From the NCBI GenBank assembly GCA_963749605.1, contig CAVVNN010000002.1, positions 248,001-312,000 on the forward strand: DNA of 64,000 nucleotides, in the 5' to 3' direction. Each line of letters starts with the position of its first letter. Positions within the stretch are counted from its first letter, which is position 1. Below are positions 9,432 through 19,183 of this stretch, piece by piece. The stretch comes from CAVVNN01 sp963749605 (GTDB lineage: Bacteria > Actinomycetota > Thermoleophilia > Solirubrobacterales > 70-9). The notes beneath the pieces were generated by a model that saw nothing but the letters and a program-made list of their open reading frames with translations, was not told the origin of the DNA and did not search any database. Position numbers and translations under genes: made by a program.

Positions 9432-9451
9432 GCGTGCGTGATAACGTACGC
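9432..9451 (+). promoter_or_regulatory. inverted repeat overlapping the -10 box of the XRE-cupin gene (candidate operator)
   Basis: GCGTGCGT-gata-ACGTACGC, matching in 7 of 8 positions per arm, ends 2 nt before the ATG at 9454. It contains TAACGT (9442-9447), a TANNNT box 6 nt from the start. A bound dimer would block the promoter; autoregulation by the downstream HTH protein is inferred. Confidence 0.45.
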
Positions 9452-9453
9452 CA

Positions 9454-10068
9454 ATGGCCGTGACCGCTATCCCGACATCTGAGTTGAACCGCGCGGCCTC
9501 CGAGTCCTCGGCGTCGATCGGCCCTCGGGTCAAAGCGCTGCGCGAGGCGATGGGACTCTCGCTGCGCGACCTGGGCGAGCGCTCGGGCGTGAGCGCGCCG
9601 ATGCTGTCGCAGGTCGAGAGAGGGGAGACCAGCCCCACCCTGGCCATAGCCGCCAAGATCGCCGCCGGGCTGGAGCTGACGCTTTCGCAGTTGCTGAGGC
9701 TGGACGAGGGCGAGCACGTCGCGATCACCCGAGCCGGAGGGCGCCGCCGCTTCGAGCGGGGCGGCCATCGCATCGAGGAGCTGACGCCGCCGCTGCCGGG
9801 CCAGCGCGCCGATGTCTCGCTGCACACCCTGAAGCCCGGTGCAGCCACGGGCGGGCGGGCCGACCCGCCGATGCACGAGCCCGGCAGTCGCGAGACCGCC
9901 GTGGTCCTGGCGGGGACACTTGCGCTGGTCGTCGATGGCACTCGCTACTCGCTGCGCGAGGGCGACAGCGTCACCTTCGATGCCGATTTGCCTCATCATC
10001 TCGAGAACGACGGCGAGGACCCGACGCGCTTCATCGCCGTGATCGCCGCCGGCCTCAGGCGCGGTTAG
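9454..10068 (+). CDS. XRE-family regulator with C-terminal cupin domain
   Basis: 204 residues. A lambda-repressor-like HTH (about residues 22-77: IGPRVKALREAMGLSLRDLGERSGVSAPMLSQVERGETSPTLAIAAKIAAGLELTLSQLL) is joined to a cupin_2 domain (about 105-200) with MHEPGSRETAVVLAGTLALVVDG and YSLREGDSVTFDADLPHHLEN. Proteins of this build sense small ligands through the cupin and usually repress nearby genes. It lies between leuA and leuC, 12 bp before leuC, so it may act on the leucine genes or simply share their transcript. A palindrome overlaps its own promoter. The ligand is not predictable. Confidence 0.85.
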   Translation: MAVTAIPTSELNRAASESSASIGPRVKALREAMGLSLRDLGERSGVSAPMLSQVERGETSPTLAIAAKIAAGLELTLSQLLRLDEGEHVAITRAGGRRRFERGGHRIEELTPPLPGQRADVSLHTLKPGAATGGRADPPMHEPGSRETAVVLAGTLALVVDGTRYSLREGDSVTFDADLPHHLENDGEDPTRFIAVIAAGLRRG

Positions 10069-10080
10069 GAGGAGATAGCG

Positions 10081-11466
10081 ATGCCGCAGACCATGTTCGA
10101 CAAGATCTGGAGCGCTCACGAGGTCTCCGACGGCTTGATCTACATCGACCTGCATCTGGTCCACGAGGTGACCTCCCCGCAGGCGTTCGACGGGTTGCGA
10201 CTGGCCGGGCGCGGCGTGCGCCGTCCCGATAAGACCGTCGCCACCGCCGACCACAACGTTCCCACCGACGGCACCAAGGCCGCCGGCCTGATCGCCGACA
10301 AGCTCTCCCGGATCCAGGTCGAAACGCTGGAGCGCAACTGCGAGGAGTTCGGCATCCCGATCTACTCGTTGGGCTCCGAGCGCCAGGGGATCGTTCACGT
10401 GATCGGCCCAGAGCTGGGCGTGACTCAGCCGGGGATGACGATCGTCTGCGGCGACAGCCACACCTCCACGCACGGGGCCTTCGGGGCCCTGGCCTTCGGC
10501 ATCGGCACCTCCGAGGTCGAGCACGTGCTCGCCACCCAGTGCCTGGTCCAGAAGCGGCCGAAGACGATGCGGATCTCCTACGCGGGGGAGCTGGGCTCGG
10601 GCGTCGCCCCCAAGGATCTGATCCTGGCGACGATCGGGCGCCTCGGCACCGGCGGGATGGTCGGCCACGCGGTCGAGTACGCGGGCCCGGCTATCGAGGC
10701 GCTCTCGATGCCGGGCCGGATGACCGTCTGCAACATGACGATCGAGGGCGGCGGCCGGGCCGGGATGATCGCCCCCGACGAGACCACCTTCGAGTGGGTT
10801 CGGGGGAGAGCCGCCGCCCCGAAGGACTTCGACGGGGCGGTCGCGCGTTGGCGCGAGCTGCCGACCGAACCGGGCGCGAGCTTCGACACGGAGGTCGAGA
10901 TCGACGCCGCCGCGATCTCGCCGATGGTCACCTGGGGCACCAGCCCCGGCATGGTCGTCGAGGTCACCGACTCGGTGCCCGACCCCTCCAAGTTGGACTC
11001 CCCAGCCGATCGCGAGTCGGCTGAGCGCGCCCTCGCCTACATGGCGCTGCGTCCTGGGACGCCGATGACCGAGGTGGCGCTCGACCGCGTCTTCATCGGC
11101 TCCTGCACCAACTCGCGGGTCGAGGACCTGCGCGAGGCGGCGGCGGTCGTCGACGGCCGCCAGGTGGCCGGCTCGGTGCGGGCGATGGTCGTCCCCGGCT
11201 CCCAGGCGGTGAAGGCGACGGCCGAGGCCGAGGGCCTGCACGAGGTCTTCCGCGCCGCCGGATTCGAGTGGCGCGAGGCCGGCTGCTCGATGTGCCTGGG
11301 GATGAACCCCGACACCCTCGCCGACGGTGAGCGCTGCGCCTCGACCTCGAACCGCAACTTCGAGGGAAGGCAGGGCAAGGGGGGGAGGACTCACCTGGTA
11401 AGTCCGAAGATGGCCGCGGCCGCCGCGATCGAGGGGCACTTCGTCGACATCAGGGATTGGAGCTGA
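10081..11466 (+). CDS. leuC: 3-isopropylmalate dehydratase large subunit
   Basis: Aconitase-family subunit of isopropylmalate isomerase, carrying the [4Fe-4S] cluster that interconverts 2- and 3-isopropylmalate. 461 residues, the usual bacterial length. The cluster Cys residues are visible in FIGSCTNSR and in AGCSMCLGMNPD; the ADHNVPTDG and CGDSHTSTHGAFGALAFGIGTSEVEHV blocks are typical. The ATG follows AGGAGATAGCG, a good ribosome-binding site, directly after the regulator gene. The stop is followed 2 nt later by leuD, its obligate partner. Confidence 0.96.
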   Translation: MPQTMFDKIWSAHEVSDGLIYIDLHLVHEVTSPQAFDGLRLAGRGVRRPDKTVATADHNVPTDGTKAAGLIADKLSRIQVETLERNCEEFGIPIYSLGSERQGIVHVIGPELGVTQPGMTIVCGDSHTSTHGAFGALAFGIGTSEVEHVLATQCLVQKRPKTMRISYAGELGSGVAPKDLILATIGRLGTGGMVGHAVEYAGPAIEALSMPGRMTVCNMTIEGGGRAGMIAPDETTFEWVRGRAAAPKDFDGAVARWRELPTEPGASFDTEVEIDAAAISPMVTWGTSPGMVVEVTDSVPDPSKLDSPADRESAERALAYMALRPGTPMTEVALDRVFIGSCTNSRVEDLREAAAVVDGRQVAGSVRAMVVPGSQAVKATAEAEGLHEVFRAAGFEWREAGCSMCLGMNPDTLADGERCASTSNRNFEGRQGKGGRTHLVSPKMAAAAAIEGHFVDIRDWS

Positions 11467-11468
11467 AC

Positions 11469-12032
11469 ATGAGGCCTATCGACGTCATCGAGGGTGGCGT
11501 ATCCGTCCTTGACCGGGCGGACGTGGACACCGACCAGATCATCCCCAAGCAGTTCCTGAAGCGAGTGGAGCGGACCGGCTTCGGCGAGTTCCTCTTCTAC
11601 GACTGGATCCGCTCCGGCGAGATCGAGTTGGAGCCGAATCCGATCCTGGTCACGGGGCGTAACTTCGGCTGCGGCTCCTCCCGCGAGCACGCCCCCTGGG
11701 CGCTGCAGGACTTCGGTTTCGAAGCGATAGTCGCCCCCTCCTTCGCCGACATCTTCTACGTCAACTGCACCAAGGTCGGGCTGCTGCCGGTGATCCTCGA
11801 CGCAGAGCACTGCAAGACGGTCGCCGAGGCCGGCGAAGCTCGCATCGACGTCGACGACGAGACGATCGTCTGCGCCGCCGGCGTCTTCGAGTTCGAGGTA
11901 GAGCTTGACGTGAAAAACCGCCTGCTGAACGGTCTCGACGACATCGGCATCACGCTCGAGAACGCCGCGGCGATCGACCGCTTCGAGTCCGGTGGCGGAG
12001 CCGATAGAGGCCCGGTAACCACGGCGCTATGA
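11469..12032 (+). CDS. leuD: 3-isopropylmalate dehydratase small subunit
   Basis: Swivelling-domain subunit (187 residues) that completes the LeuCD active site. Diagnostic stretches: DVDTDQIIPKQFLKR, VTGRNFGCGSSREHAPWALQDFGFEAIVAPSFADIFYVNCTKVGLLPV. The ATG at 11469 gives the standard N-terminus; an in-frame TTG at 11457 would overlap leuC and is less likely. The stop overlaps the next ATG by ATGA. Confidence 0.95.
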   Translation: MRPIDVIEGGVSVLDRADVDTDQIIPKQFLKRVERTGFGEFLFYDWIRSGEIELEPNPILVTGRNFGCGSSREHAPWALQDFGFEAIVAPSFADIFYVNCTKVGLLPVILDAEHCKTVAEAGEARIDVDDETIVCAAGVFEFEVELDVKNRLLNGLDDIGITLENAAAIDRFESGGGADRGPVTTAL

Positions 12033-12814
12033 GCGACTCCGGCCCGACCGGGGCGATGAACAGCAGCTCCCGCGAGTGGGACGCCGAGACCTATGACCGC
12101 GTTTCCGATCCCCAGTTCAACTGGGGGATGGAGGTGCTTGGGCGCCTCGAGCTGAAGGGCGACGAGACGGCGCTCGACGCAGGCTGTGGCTCGGGTCGCG
12201 TCACCGCCAAGCTGCTCGAGCGTCTCCCCGCCGGCAGCCTGCTCGCGGTCGACGGCTCGGAGGCGATGGTGGCCAAGGCGAGAGAGTGCCTCGGCGACCG
12301 TGCGTCGTATCTGGTCGTCGACCTCGCCGATCTGGAGGTGGACGACCCGGTTGACCTCGTCTTCTCGACCGCGACCTTCCACTGGATCCTCGATCACGAT
12401 CTCCTCTTCAGACGCCTGCGCGCGGCGCTGCGGCCCGGTGGCCGCCTGGTCGCCCAGTGCGGGGGCGAAGGCAACGTGGCCACGCACGCGAAGGCGATCG
12501 TTGCCGCGGCCTCCCGGCCCGAGTTTTCCGGCCACTTTGGAGCGGCGAACTCGCTCTGGAACTTCGCCGGCGTCGAGGAGACCGAGTCCCGCCTGCGTGC
12601 TGCCGGCTTCTCCGAGGCGCGCTGCTGGCTGGAGCCGAGGCCGGTGACACCCGAGCGCCCGCTCGAGTTCACCTCCACCGTCACCCTCGGTCCACTTCTG
12701 GCTCAGCTGCCGGAGGAGAAGCGACGGCCCTTTGCGGAAGCGGTCTTGGCCGAGTCGAGCCAGCCCCTGACGCTCGACTACGTGCGGCTCAACATCGAGG
12801 CCGTCGCCGGTTAA
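12029..12814 (+). CDS. SAM-dependent methyltransferase, trans-aconitate methyltransferase-like
   Basis: Class I methyltransferase of 261 residues: SAM motif I LDAGCGSGRVTAKLLERLP, an acidic motif II region (LLAVDGSEAMVAKARE), LVFSTATFHWILDHDLLFRRLRAALRPGGRLVAQCGGEGN. The FHWI and CGGEGN segments resemble trans-aconitate 2-methyltransferase and related enzymes. It is coupled to leuD by ATGA. That position is suggestive, because Tam-type enzymes act on aconitate and isopropylmalate-like acids; acting on a leucine intermediate is only a guess. No membrane segment or signal. Confidence 0.75.
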   Translation: MSDSGPTGAMNSSSREWDAETYDRVSDPQFNWGMEVLGRLELKGDETALDAGCGSGRVTAKLLERLPAGSLLAVDGSEAMVAKARECLGDRASYLVVDLADLEVDDPVDLVFSTATFHWILDHDLLFRRLRAALRPGGRLVAQCGGEGNVATHAKAIVAAASRPEFSGHFGAANSLWNFAGVEETESRLRAAGFSEARCWLEPRPVTPERPLEFTSTVTLGPLLAQLPEEKRRPFAEAVLAESSQPLTLDYVRLNIEAVAG

Positions 12815-12835
12815 CCGGGCCGGGCGCGCAGCCCT

Positions 12836-12849
12836 TAGAGTCTCGCCGC
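12836..12849 (+). promoter_or_regulatory. leuB -10 box
   Basis: TAGAGT at 12836-12841, 8 nt before the GTG at 12850, in the short gap after the methyltransferase gene. It suggests leuB also has its own leaderless start. Confidence 0.4.
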
Positions 12850-13953
12850 GTGAGCACGTCTCCCCGCATAGTCGTTCTCCCCGGCGACGGGATCGGCCCT
12901 GAGATCGTCGCTGCGACCCAGCAGCTCCTCGACGCTCTCGGCGAGTTCTCCTACGACGAGCGTCTTCTGGGAGGGGCCTCCATCGACGCCCACGGCGTCG
13001 CCCTCACCGACGAGGTCCTCGAGGCCTGTCGAGCCTCCGACGCGGTTCTGCTCGGCGCGGTCGGTGGACCGAGGTGGGACACCACCGACCCCGACGCGCC
13101 CCGCCCCGAGCAGGGCCTGCTCGGCCTGCGCAAGGGAATGGGGCTCTACGCCAACCTGCGCCCGGTGCGGCCCAGCCCCGCCCTGATCGCCTCCAGCCCG
13201 CTGCGCGAGGAGCGGATCGCCGGCACCGACCTGCTCGTCGTCCGTGAGCTGACCGGCGGCATCTACTTCGGCGACAGCGGCCGCGACGGCGACGTCGCCC
13301 ACGACACCTGCGAGTACTCGGTCGGCGAGATCGAGCGGATCGCTCGAACCGGCTTCGAGGCGGCCCACCGCCGCGCCGAGGGCTCGCGCCGGAAGCCACG
13401 CGTCGCCTCGGTCGACAAGGCGAACGTGATGGAGACCTCGCGTCTCTGGCGCGAGGTGGTCGGCCGCGTCGCCGCCGAGTACGCCGACGTCGAGCTTACG
13501 CACCTGCTGGTCGACAACGCTGCGATGCAGCTGGTCTCACGCCCGGCCGACTTCGACGTGATCGTCACCGAGAACCTCTTCGGCGACATCCTCAGCGACG
13601 AGGCCGCCATGCTCACCGGCTCCCTGGGGATGCTGCCCTCCGCAAGCCTCGGCGCCGACGGCGACCCCGGCCTCTTCGAGCCGGTCCACGGCTCCGCTCC
13701 CGACATCGTCGGCAAGGGCATCGCCAACCCGCTCGCCACCTTCCTCTCGGCGGCGATGATGCTGCGCCATGGCTTCGGCCGCGCGCGAGACGCGGCGCGG
13801 ATCGAGACGGCGGTCGACGCGGTCCTGGAGCGCGGCCTCCGCACCCCCGACCTCGCCAGCGGAACGCTCGTGCAGCCTCCGCTGCCCGAGGTCCCACTGG
13901 AGGTCGAGGTGGGAACCGTCGAGATGACCGAGGCGGTGCTGGAGGAGCTTTAG
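12850..13953 (+). CDS. leuB: 3-isopropylmalate dehydrogenase
   Basis: NAD+-dependent oxidative decarboxylation of 3-isopropylmalate to 2-oxoisocaproate. 367 residues. Typical features: IVVLPGDGIGPEIV at the N-terminus, LGAVGGPRWD, LRKGMGLYANLRPVR, the RELTGGIYFG loop, SVDKANVMETSRLWR, and the signature NLFGDILSDEAAMLTGSLGMLPSASLG followed by FEPVHGSAPDIVGKGIANPLA. The GTG start at 12850 is preferred to far-upstream in-frame starts that run through the methyltransferase gene. Confidence 0.96.
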   Translation: MSTSPRIVVLPGDGIGPEIVAATQQLLDALGEFSYDERLLGGASIDAHGVALTDEVLEACRASDAVLLGAVGGPRWDTTDPDAPRPEQGLLGLRKGMGLYANLRPVRPSPALIASSPLREERIAGTDLLVVRELTGGIYFGDSGRDGDVAHDTCEYSVGEIERIARTGFEAAHRRAEGSRRKPRVASVDKANVMETSRLWREVVGRVAAEYADVELTHLLVDNAAMQLVSRPADFDVIVTENLFGDILSDEAAMLTGSLGMLPSASLGADGDPGLFEPVHGSAPDIVGKGIANPLATFLSAAMMLRHGFGRARDAARIETAVDAVLERGLRTPDLASGTLVQPPLPEVPLEVEVGTVEMTEAVLEEL

Positions 13954-13999
13954 GTCGGATTTGGCGGCTCCCCACGCTCATCGGGCATACTTTCCGGGC

Positions 14000-14950
14000 A
14001 TGGAGCAGGCTGAGCTGATCTGGCAGAACGGCGAGTTTGTCGCCTGGGAGGACGCCAAGGTGCACGTCCTCAGTCACGGGCTGCACTACGGGACCGGCGT
14101 CTTCGAGGGCATCCGCTGCTATGAGACCGAGCGCGGGCCGGCGATCTTCCGCCACCCCGAGCACCTCGAGCGGCTCGAGAAGTCGGCCGAGCTCTACTAC
14201 TTCGAACTGCCCTACTCGGCGCACGAGCTGCGCGACGCCACGCACGAGCTGATCCGCCGCAACGGCCTCCGCTCCTGCTACATCCGCCCGCTCGCGTTCC
14301 GCGGCTACGGCGAGATGGGGCTGTACGCGCAGAGCGCCCCGATCGAGGTGATGATCGCCGTCTGGCCCTGGGGGGCCTACCTAGGCGAGGACGGCAAGAA
14401 GCACGGAATCCGGACCAAGGTCTCCTCCTGGCGGACGATCTCCGGCGACAGCCTGATCCCGCACGCCAAGGCCTCTGGCCAGTACCTCAACTCGATCCTG
14501 GCCAAGACCGAGTCGGCCAACGCCGGCTACGACGAGGCGATCCTGCTCGACCAGCACGGCTGCGTCTCGGAGGGCTCGGGCGAGAACGTCTTCGTCGTCC
14601 GCGACGGCGTCCTCTGCACGCCGGGCCACACCTCCGCCATCCTCGACGGGATCACCCGCGCCTCGGTGATCCAGATCGCCACCGACCTCGGCTACAGGGT
14701 CGAGGAGCGCGACATCGCGCGCGCCGAGCTCTACCTCGCCGACGAGGTTTTCCTCACCGGCACCGCCGCCGAGCTGGTGCCGGTGCGCTCGGTCGACGAC
14801 CACGAGCTGGGCGAGCCGGGCGAGGTGAGCCGGGTGATCCAGGCCAAGTTCGAGGACGCTCTGCACGGGCGCGCCGAGGAGTACCTGGAGTGGCTGGAGT
14901 TCGTCGACGTGCCGGCCGGCGTCGACCGACCGAGTAAGGTCGGTTCCTGA
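14000..14950 (+). CDS. ilvE: branched-chain amino acid aminotransferase
   Basis: PLP fold type IV transaminase, last step of leucine, isoleucine and valine synthesis. 316 residues. Visible: SHGLHYGTGVFEGIRCYETERGPAIFRHPEHLERL, the region ISGDSLIPHAKASGQYLNS containing the Schiff-base Lys, and SEGSGENVFVVRDGVLCTPGHTSAILDGITR. The ATG at 14000 starts the canonical protein (MEQAELIWQNGE); TACTTT lies 6 nt upstream. The long 5' extension in frame has no family support. Confidence 0.93.
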   Translation: MEQAELIWQNGEFVAWEDAKVHVLSHGLHYGTGVFEGIRCYETERGPAIFRHPEHLERLEKSAELYYFELPYSAHELRDATHELIRRNGLRSCYIRPLAFRGYGEMGLYAQSAPIEVMIAVWPWGAYLGEDGKKHGIRTKVSSWRTISGDSLIPHAKASGQYLNSILAKTESANAGYDEAILLDQHGCVSEGSGENVFVVRDGVLCTPGHTSAILDGITRASVIQIATDLGYRVEERDIARAELYLADEVFLTGTAAELVPVRSVDDHELGEPGEVSRVIQAKFEDALHGRAEEYLEWLEFVDVPAGVDRPSKVGS

Positions 14951-15071
14951 TGCACCGTCGTTTCGAGGCAGTCGGGCGAATTACCGCAGCCGCCTAGCGG
15001 CTGGCGCGGCTCTGCCGCGTGCACGGGTCGAGAAGGCCCACACCCCGATTTCTCGAATCGAAAGGCATCAG
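14951..15071 (+). promoter_or_regulatory. 121-nt leader before cimA with tandem hairpins
   Basis: Two perfect 6-bp stems with 3-nt loops follow each other: AGCCGC-CTA-GCGGCT (14988-15002) and CGCGGC-TCT-GCCGCG (15005-15019). A weaker CGATT...AATCG stem occurs near 15046-15060, just before the ribosome-binding region. A 15-codon frame starts at ATG 14950 and ends at the loop of the first hairpin, but it is not rich in branched-chain residues. No T-run marks a terminator. Possibly a regulatory leader; function unproven. Confidence 0.35.
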
Positions 15072-16649
<1,578 letters not shown>

Positions 16650-16652
<3 letters not shown>

Positions 16653-16664
16653 GGTCCGCCGCGC
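16650..16664 (+). promoter_or_regulatory. -10 box of the DegT gene, built on the cimA stop codon
   Basis: TAGGGT at 16650-16655, 9 nt before the ATG at 16665. The TAG is the cimA stop codon. Confidence 0.4.
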
Positions 16665-17792
16665 ATGGACCGCTCGCCTGACGCCGAACCGATCCCGCTG
16701 GCACGCCCCGAGATCGGAGCGCGCGAGGAGGAGCTGGCGCTCGAGGTGCTGCGCTCGGGAAGGCTGTCGCTGGGACCGATGGGAGAGCGCTTCGAGCGAG
16801 CCTTCGCGGACTGGCTCGGGGTGGCCGACGCGGTCGCCGTCTCCAGCGGGACGAGCGGGCTGCACCTTGGGGTGCGAGCGCTCGGCTGGGGCCCTGGCGA
16901 CGAGGTCCTGACCAGCCCCTTCAGCTTCGTCGCCTCGGCCAACTGCCTCCTTTACGAGGGCGCGCGGCCGGTCTTCTGCGACGTCGATCCCGAGACCCTG
17001 AACCTCGACCCAGCTGCCGCCGAGGCCGCGATCGGGGAACGGACCGCGGGCATTCTGCCGGTCCACATCTTCGGCTACCCGGCGGCGATGCCGGAGCTGG
17101 AGGAGCTCGCGTCTCGACACGGGCTCGGGCTGCTCGAGGACGCCTGCGAGGCGCTCGGCGCGGTCGACGCCGAGGACCGCGCGGTCGGTACCCGGGGCCA
17201 CCTCGCCACCTTCGCCTTCTACGCCAACAAGCAACTGACGACCGGGGAGGGGGGGATGGTCGTTCCCTCGGGGCCCGAGGACGCAGCCCGCCTGCGCTCC
17301 GAGCGCAACCAGGGCCGCGCCGCCGACATGGGCTGGCTCGACCACGGCGGGCTAGGTTTCAACTACCGCCTCACCGATCTCGCCGCCGCGCTCGGCGTCG
17401 CCCAGCTGGAGAAGCTCGACTCGATGCTCGCCGGCCGTTCCCGGGCCGCGGCGCTCTATGCCGAGGGCCTGGCCGGGGTCGAGGGCCTGCGGACGCCAAG
17501 CCCCGGGCGCGGAGCGGAGCGGCGCAGCTGGTTCGTCTACGCGGTGCGCCTGCCCGACGGGGCCGACCGCGACGCAACCGTCGCCCGCCTCGCCGAGCGG
17601 AGCGTCGCCAGCAAGGCCTATCTGCCCTGCATCCATCTCTTCCCCCACCTGCGCGAGCTCGGCTGGCGAGAGGGCCAGTTCCCCGTCGCCGAAGCCGCCT
17701 CGGCGCACTCGCTGGCGCTGCCCTTCTTCCCCTCGATGACCGAGTCTCAGATCGCCCGGGTGTGCGAGGCTCTGACCCAATCCCTCGACTGA
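16665..17792 (+). CDS. DegT/DnrJ/EryC1/StrS-family aminotransferase
   Basis: PLP-dependent fold type I sugar-aminotransferase family, 375 residues. Visible: PIPLARPEIGAREEELALEVLRSGRLSLGPMGERFERAFADWLG, VSSGTSGLHLGVRALGWGPGDEVLTSPFSFVASAN, LEDACEALGA (PLP-binding Asp) and FAFYANKQLTTGEGGMVV (Schiff-base Lys), GLGFNYRLTDLAAALGVAQLEKLD. Relatives make amino sugars for surface glycans or antibiotics. No sugar-nucleotide gene lies nearby; it is set between cimA and argH and overlaps argH by 1 bp, so a role in an amino-acid-related pathway is conceivable but unsupported. Confidence 0.85.
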   Translation: MDRSPDAEPIPLARPEIGAREEELALEVLRSGRLSLGPMGERFERAFADWLGVADAVAVSSGTSGLHLGVRALGWGPGDEVLTSPFSFVASANCLLYEGARPVFCDVDPETLNLDPAAAEAAIGERTAGILPVHIFGYPAAMPELEELASRHGLGLLEDACEALGAVDAEDRAVGTRGHLATFAFYANKQLTTGEGGMVVPSGPEDAARLRSERNQGRAADMGWLDHGGLGFNYRLTDLAAALGVAQLEKLDSMLAGRSRAAALYAEGLAGVEGLRTPSPGRGAERRSWFVYAVRLPDGADRDATVARLAERSVASKAYLPCIHLFPHLRELGWREGQFPVAEAASAHSLALPFFPSMTESQIARVCEALTQSLD

Positions 17793-19183
17793 TGTCCCGC
17801 TTCCGCAAAGAGCCCGACCCCCGCTTCTGGCAGCTCAATCGCTCGATCGAGTTCGATTGGCGACTGGCGCCCTACGACATCGACCAGTCGCAGGCGCACG
17901 CCCGCGGGCTGCACGGGATCGGCGTGCTCGACGACGAGGAGCTGGAGCAGATCCAGGACGGCCTCGAGCGGGTCCGCTCGCACATGGGCGAGCACGGCTT
18001 CCAATTCGAGCAGGCCGACGAGGACATCCACATGGCGATCGAGCGCCTGCTCGGCGAGGAGATCGGCCCGCTGGCCGGCAAGCTCCACACCGGCCGCTCG
18101 CGCAACGACCAGGTCGCCACCGACGTGGCAATGGTCGTCCAGGCGCACTCGCTGCGCGCGATCGAGCTGTCCAGAGAGGCGATGGAGCGCCTGCTCGGCC
18201 TCGCCGAAGCGCACCGCGACTGGCCGATGCCCGGCTACACCCACCTGCAGCGGGCGCAGCCGGTCTACCTCGGGCATCACCTGCTCGCCTACTTCTGGAT
18301 GCTCGCCCGCGACGTGCTGCGTTTCCAGTTCGCCCTCGACAGCGCCAGCGTGATGCCGCTCGGCTCCGGCGCCCTGGCCGGCGTCAACTGGGAGATCGAT
18401 CGCAATGCGGTGGCCGGGGACCTCGGCTTCGCCCACGTCAGCCCCAACTCGATCGACGGCGCCTCCAACCGAGACTTCGTCCTCGACTACCTCGCCGCGG
18501 CCTCCGCCTGCGCGATGCACCTCTCGCGGCTTGGTTCGGAGCTCGTGATCTGGTCGAGCAGCGAGTTCGGCTTCTGCCAGCTGGACGAGTCGTTCTCCTC
18601 CGGGTCGAGCATCATGCCGCAGAAGGTGAACCCCGATTCGGCCGAGCTGCTGCGGGCCAAGAGCCCGCGCGTCTCCGCGGACTACGCCTCGGTCGTCGGC
18701 ATGATGCACGCGCTGCCTCTCACCTACAGCAAGGACATGCAGGAGGACAAGGAGCCGCTGTTCGACGCAATCGACACGGTTGAGATCTGCCTCGACGCGA
18801 CCGCGGGGATGCTGGCCGGGATCGCCTTCGACCAAGAGCGGCTGGAGGCCGCCTCGGGCGACGAGATGCTGGCCGCGACCGAGATCGCCGATCTCCTCGT
18901 CCGTAAGGGGGTGCCGTTCCGCGAGGCCCACGGGATCGTCGGCGGCCTCGTCCGCGACGCGGTGACCCAGGGCAGGGCTCTCTCCGATCTCACGCCGGAG
19001 GAGCTGCAACAGCACTCCGAGCACTTCGACGAGCTCTACTACGAGGTCCTGAAGCGGAGCAGCTGGCTGGAGTCGAAGCGGATCGAGGGCGGCACGGGCT
19101 CCGCGCAGCTGACGAGGCAGATCGACGCCGCCCGCGAGACGTTGGAGGCGGTCAGGACGCGGGTGCTCGAAGAGCGGTCCTAG
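17792..19183 (+). CDS. argH: argininosuccinate lyase
   Basis: Fumarase/aspartase-superfamily enzyme (463 residues) that splits argininosuccinate into arginine and fumarate. Contains EDIHMAIERLL, LHTGRSRNDQVATD, GYTHLQRAQPV, NRDFVLDYL and the family signature GSSIMPQKVNPDSAELLR with the catalytic Ser loop. The ATG at 17792 overlaps the stop of the DegT gene; an in-frame start at 17762 only adds residues from within that gene. No other arginine gene is in the window. Confidence 0.95.
   Translation: MSRFRKEPDPRFWQLNRSIEFDWRLAPYDIDQSQAHARGLHGIGVLDDEELEQIQDGLERVRSHMGEHGFQFEQADEDIHMAIERLLGEEIGPLAGKLHTGRSRNDQVATDVAMVVQAHSLRAIELSREAMERLLGLAEAHRDWPMPGYTHLQRAQPVYLGHHLLAYFWMLARDVLRFQFALDSASVMPLGSGALAGVNWEIDRNAVAGDLGFAHVSPNSIDGASNRDFVLDYLAAASACAMHLSRLGSELVIWSSSEFGFCQLDESFSSGSSIMPQKVNPDSAELLRAKSPRVSADYASVVGMMHALPLTYSKDMQEDKEPLFDAIDTVEICLDATAGMLAGIAFDQERLEAASGDEMLAATEIADLLVRKGVPFREAHGIVGGLVRDAVTQGRALSDLTPEELQQHSEHFDELYYEVLKRSSWLESKRIEGGTGSAQLTRQIDAARETLEAVRTRVLEERS

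Noticed and set aside
14950..14996. Short frame MHRRFEAVGRITAAA as a branched-chain leader peptide of cimA
   Set aside because: Only one Ile and one Val, no Leu run, and no Shine-Dalgarno; kept only as a note on the hairpin leader.
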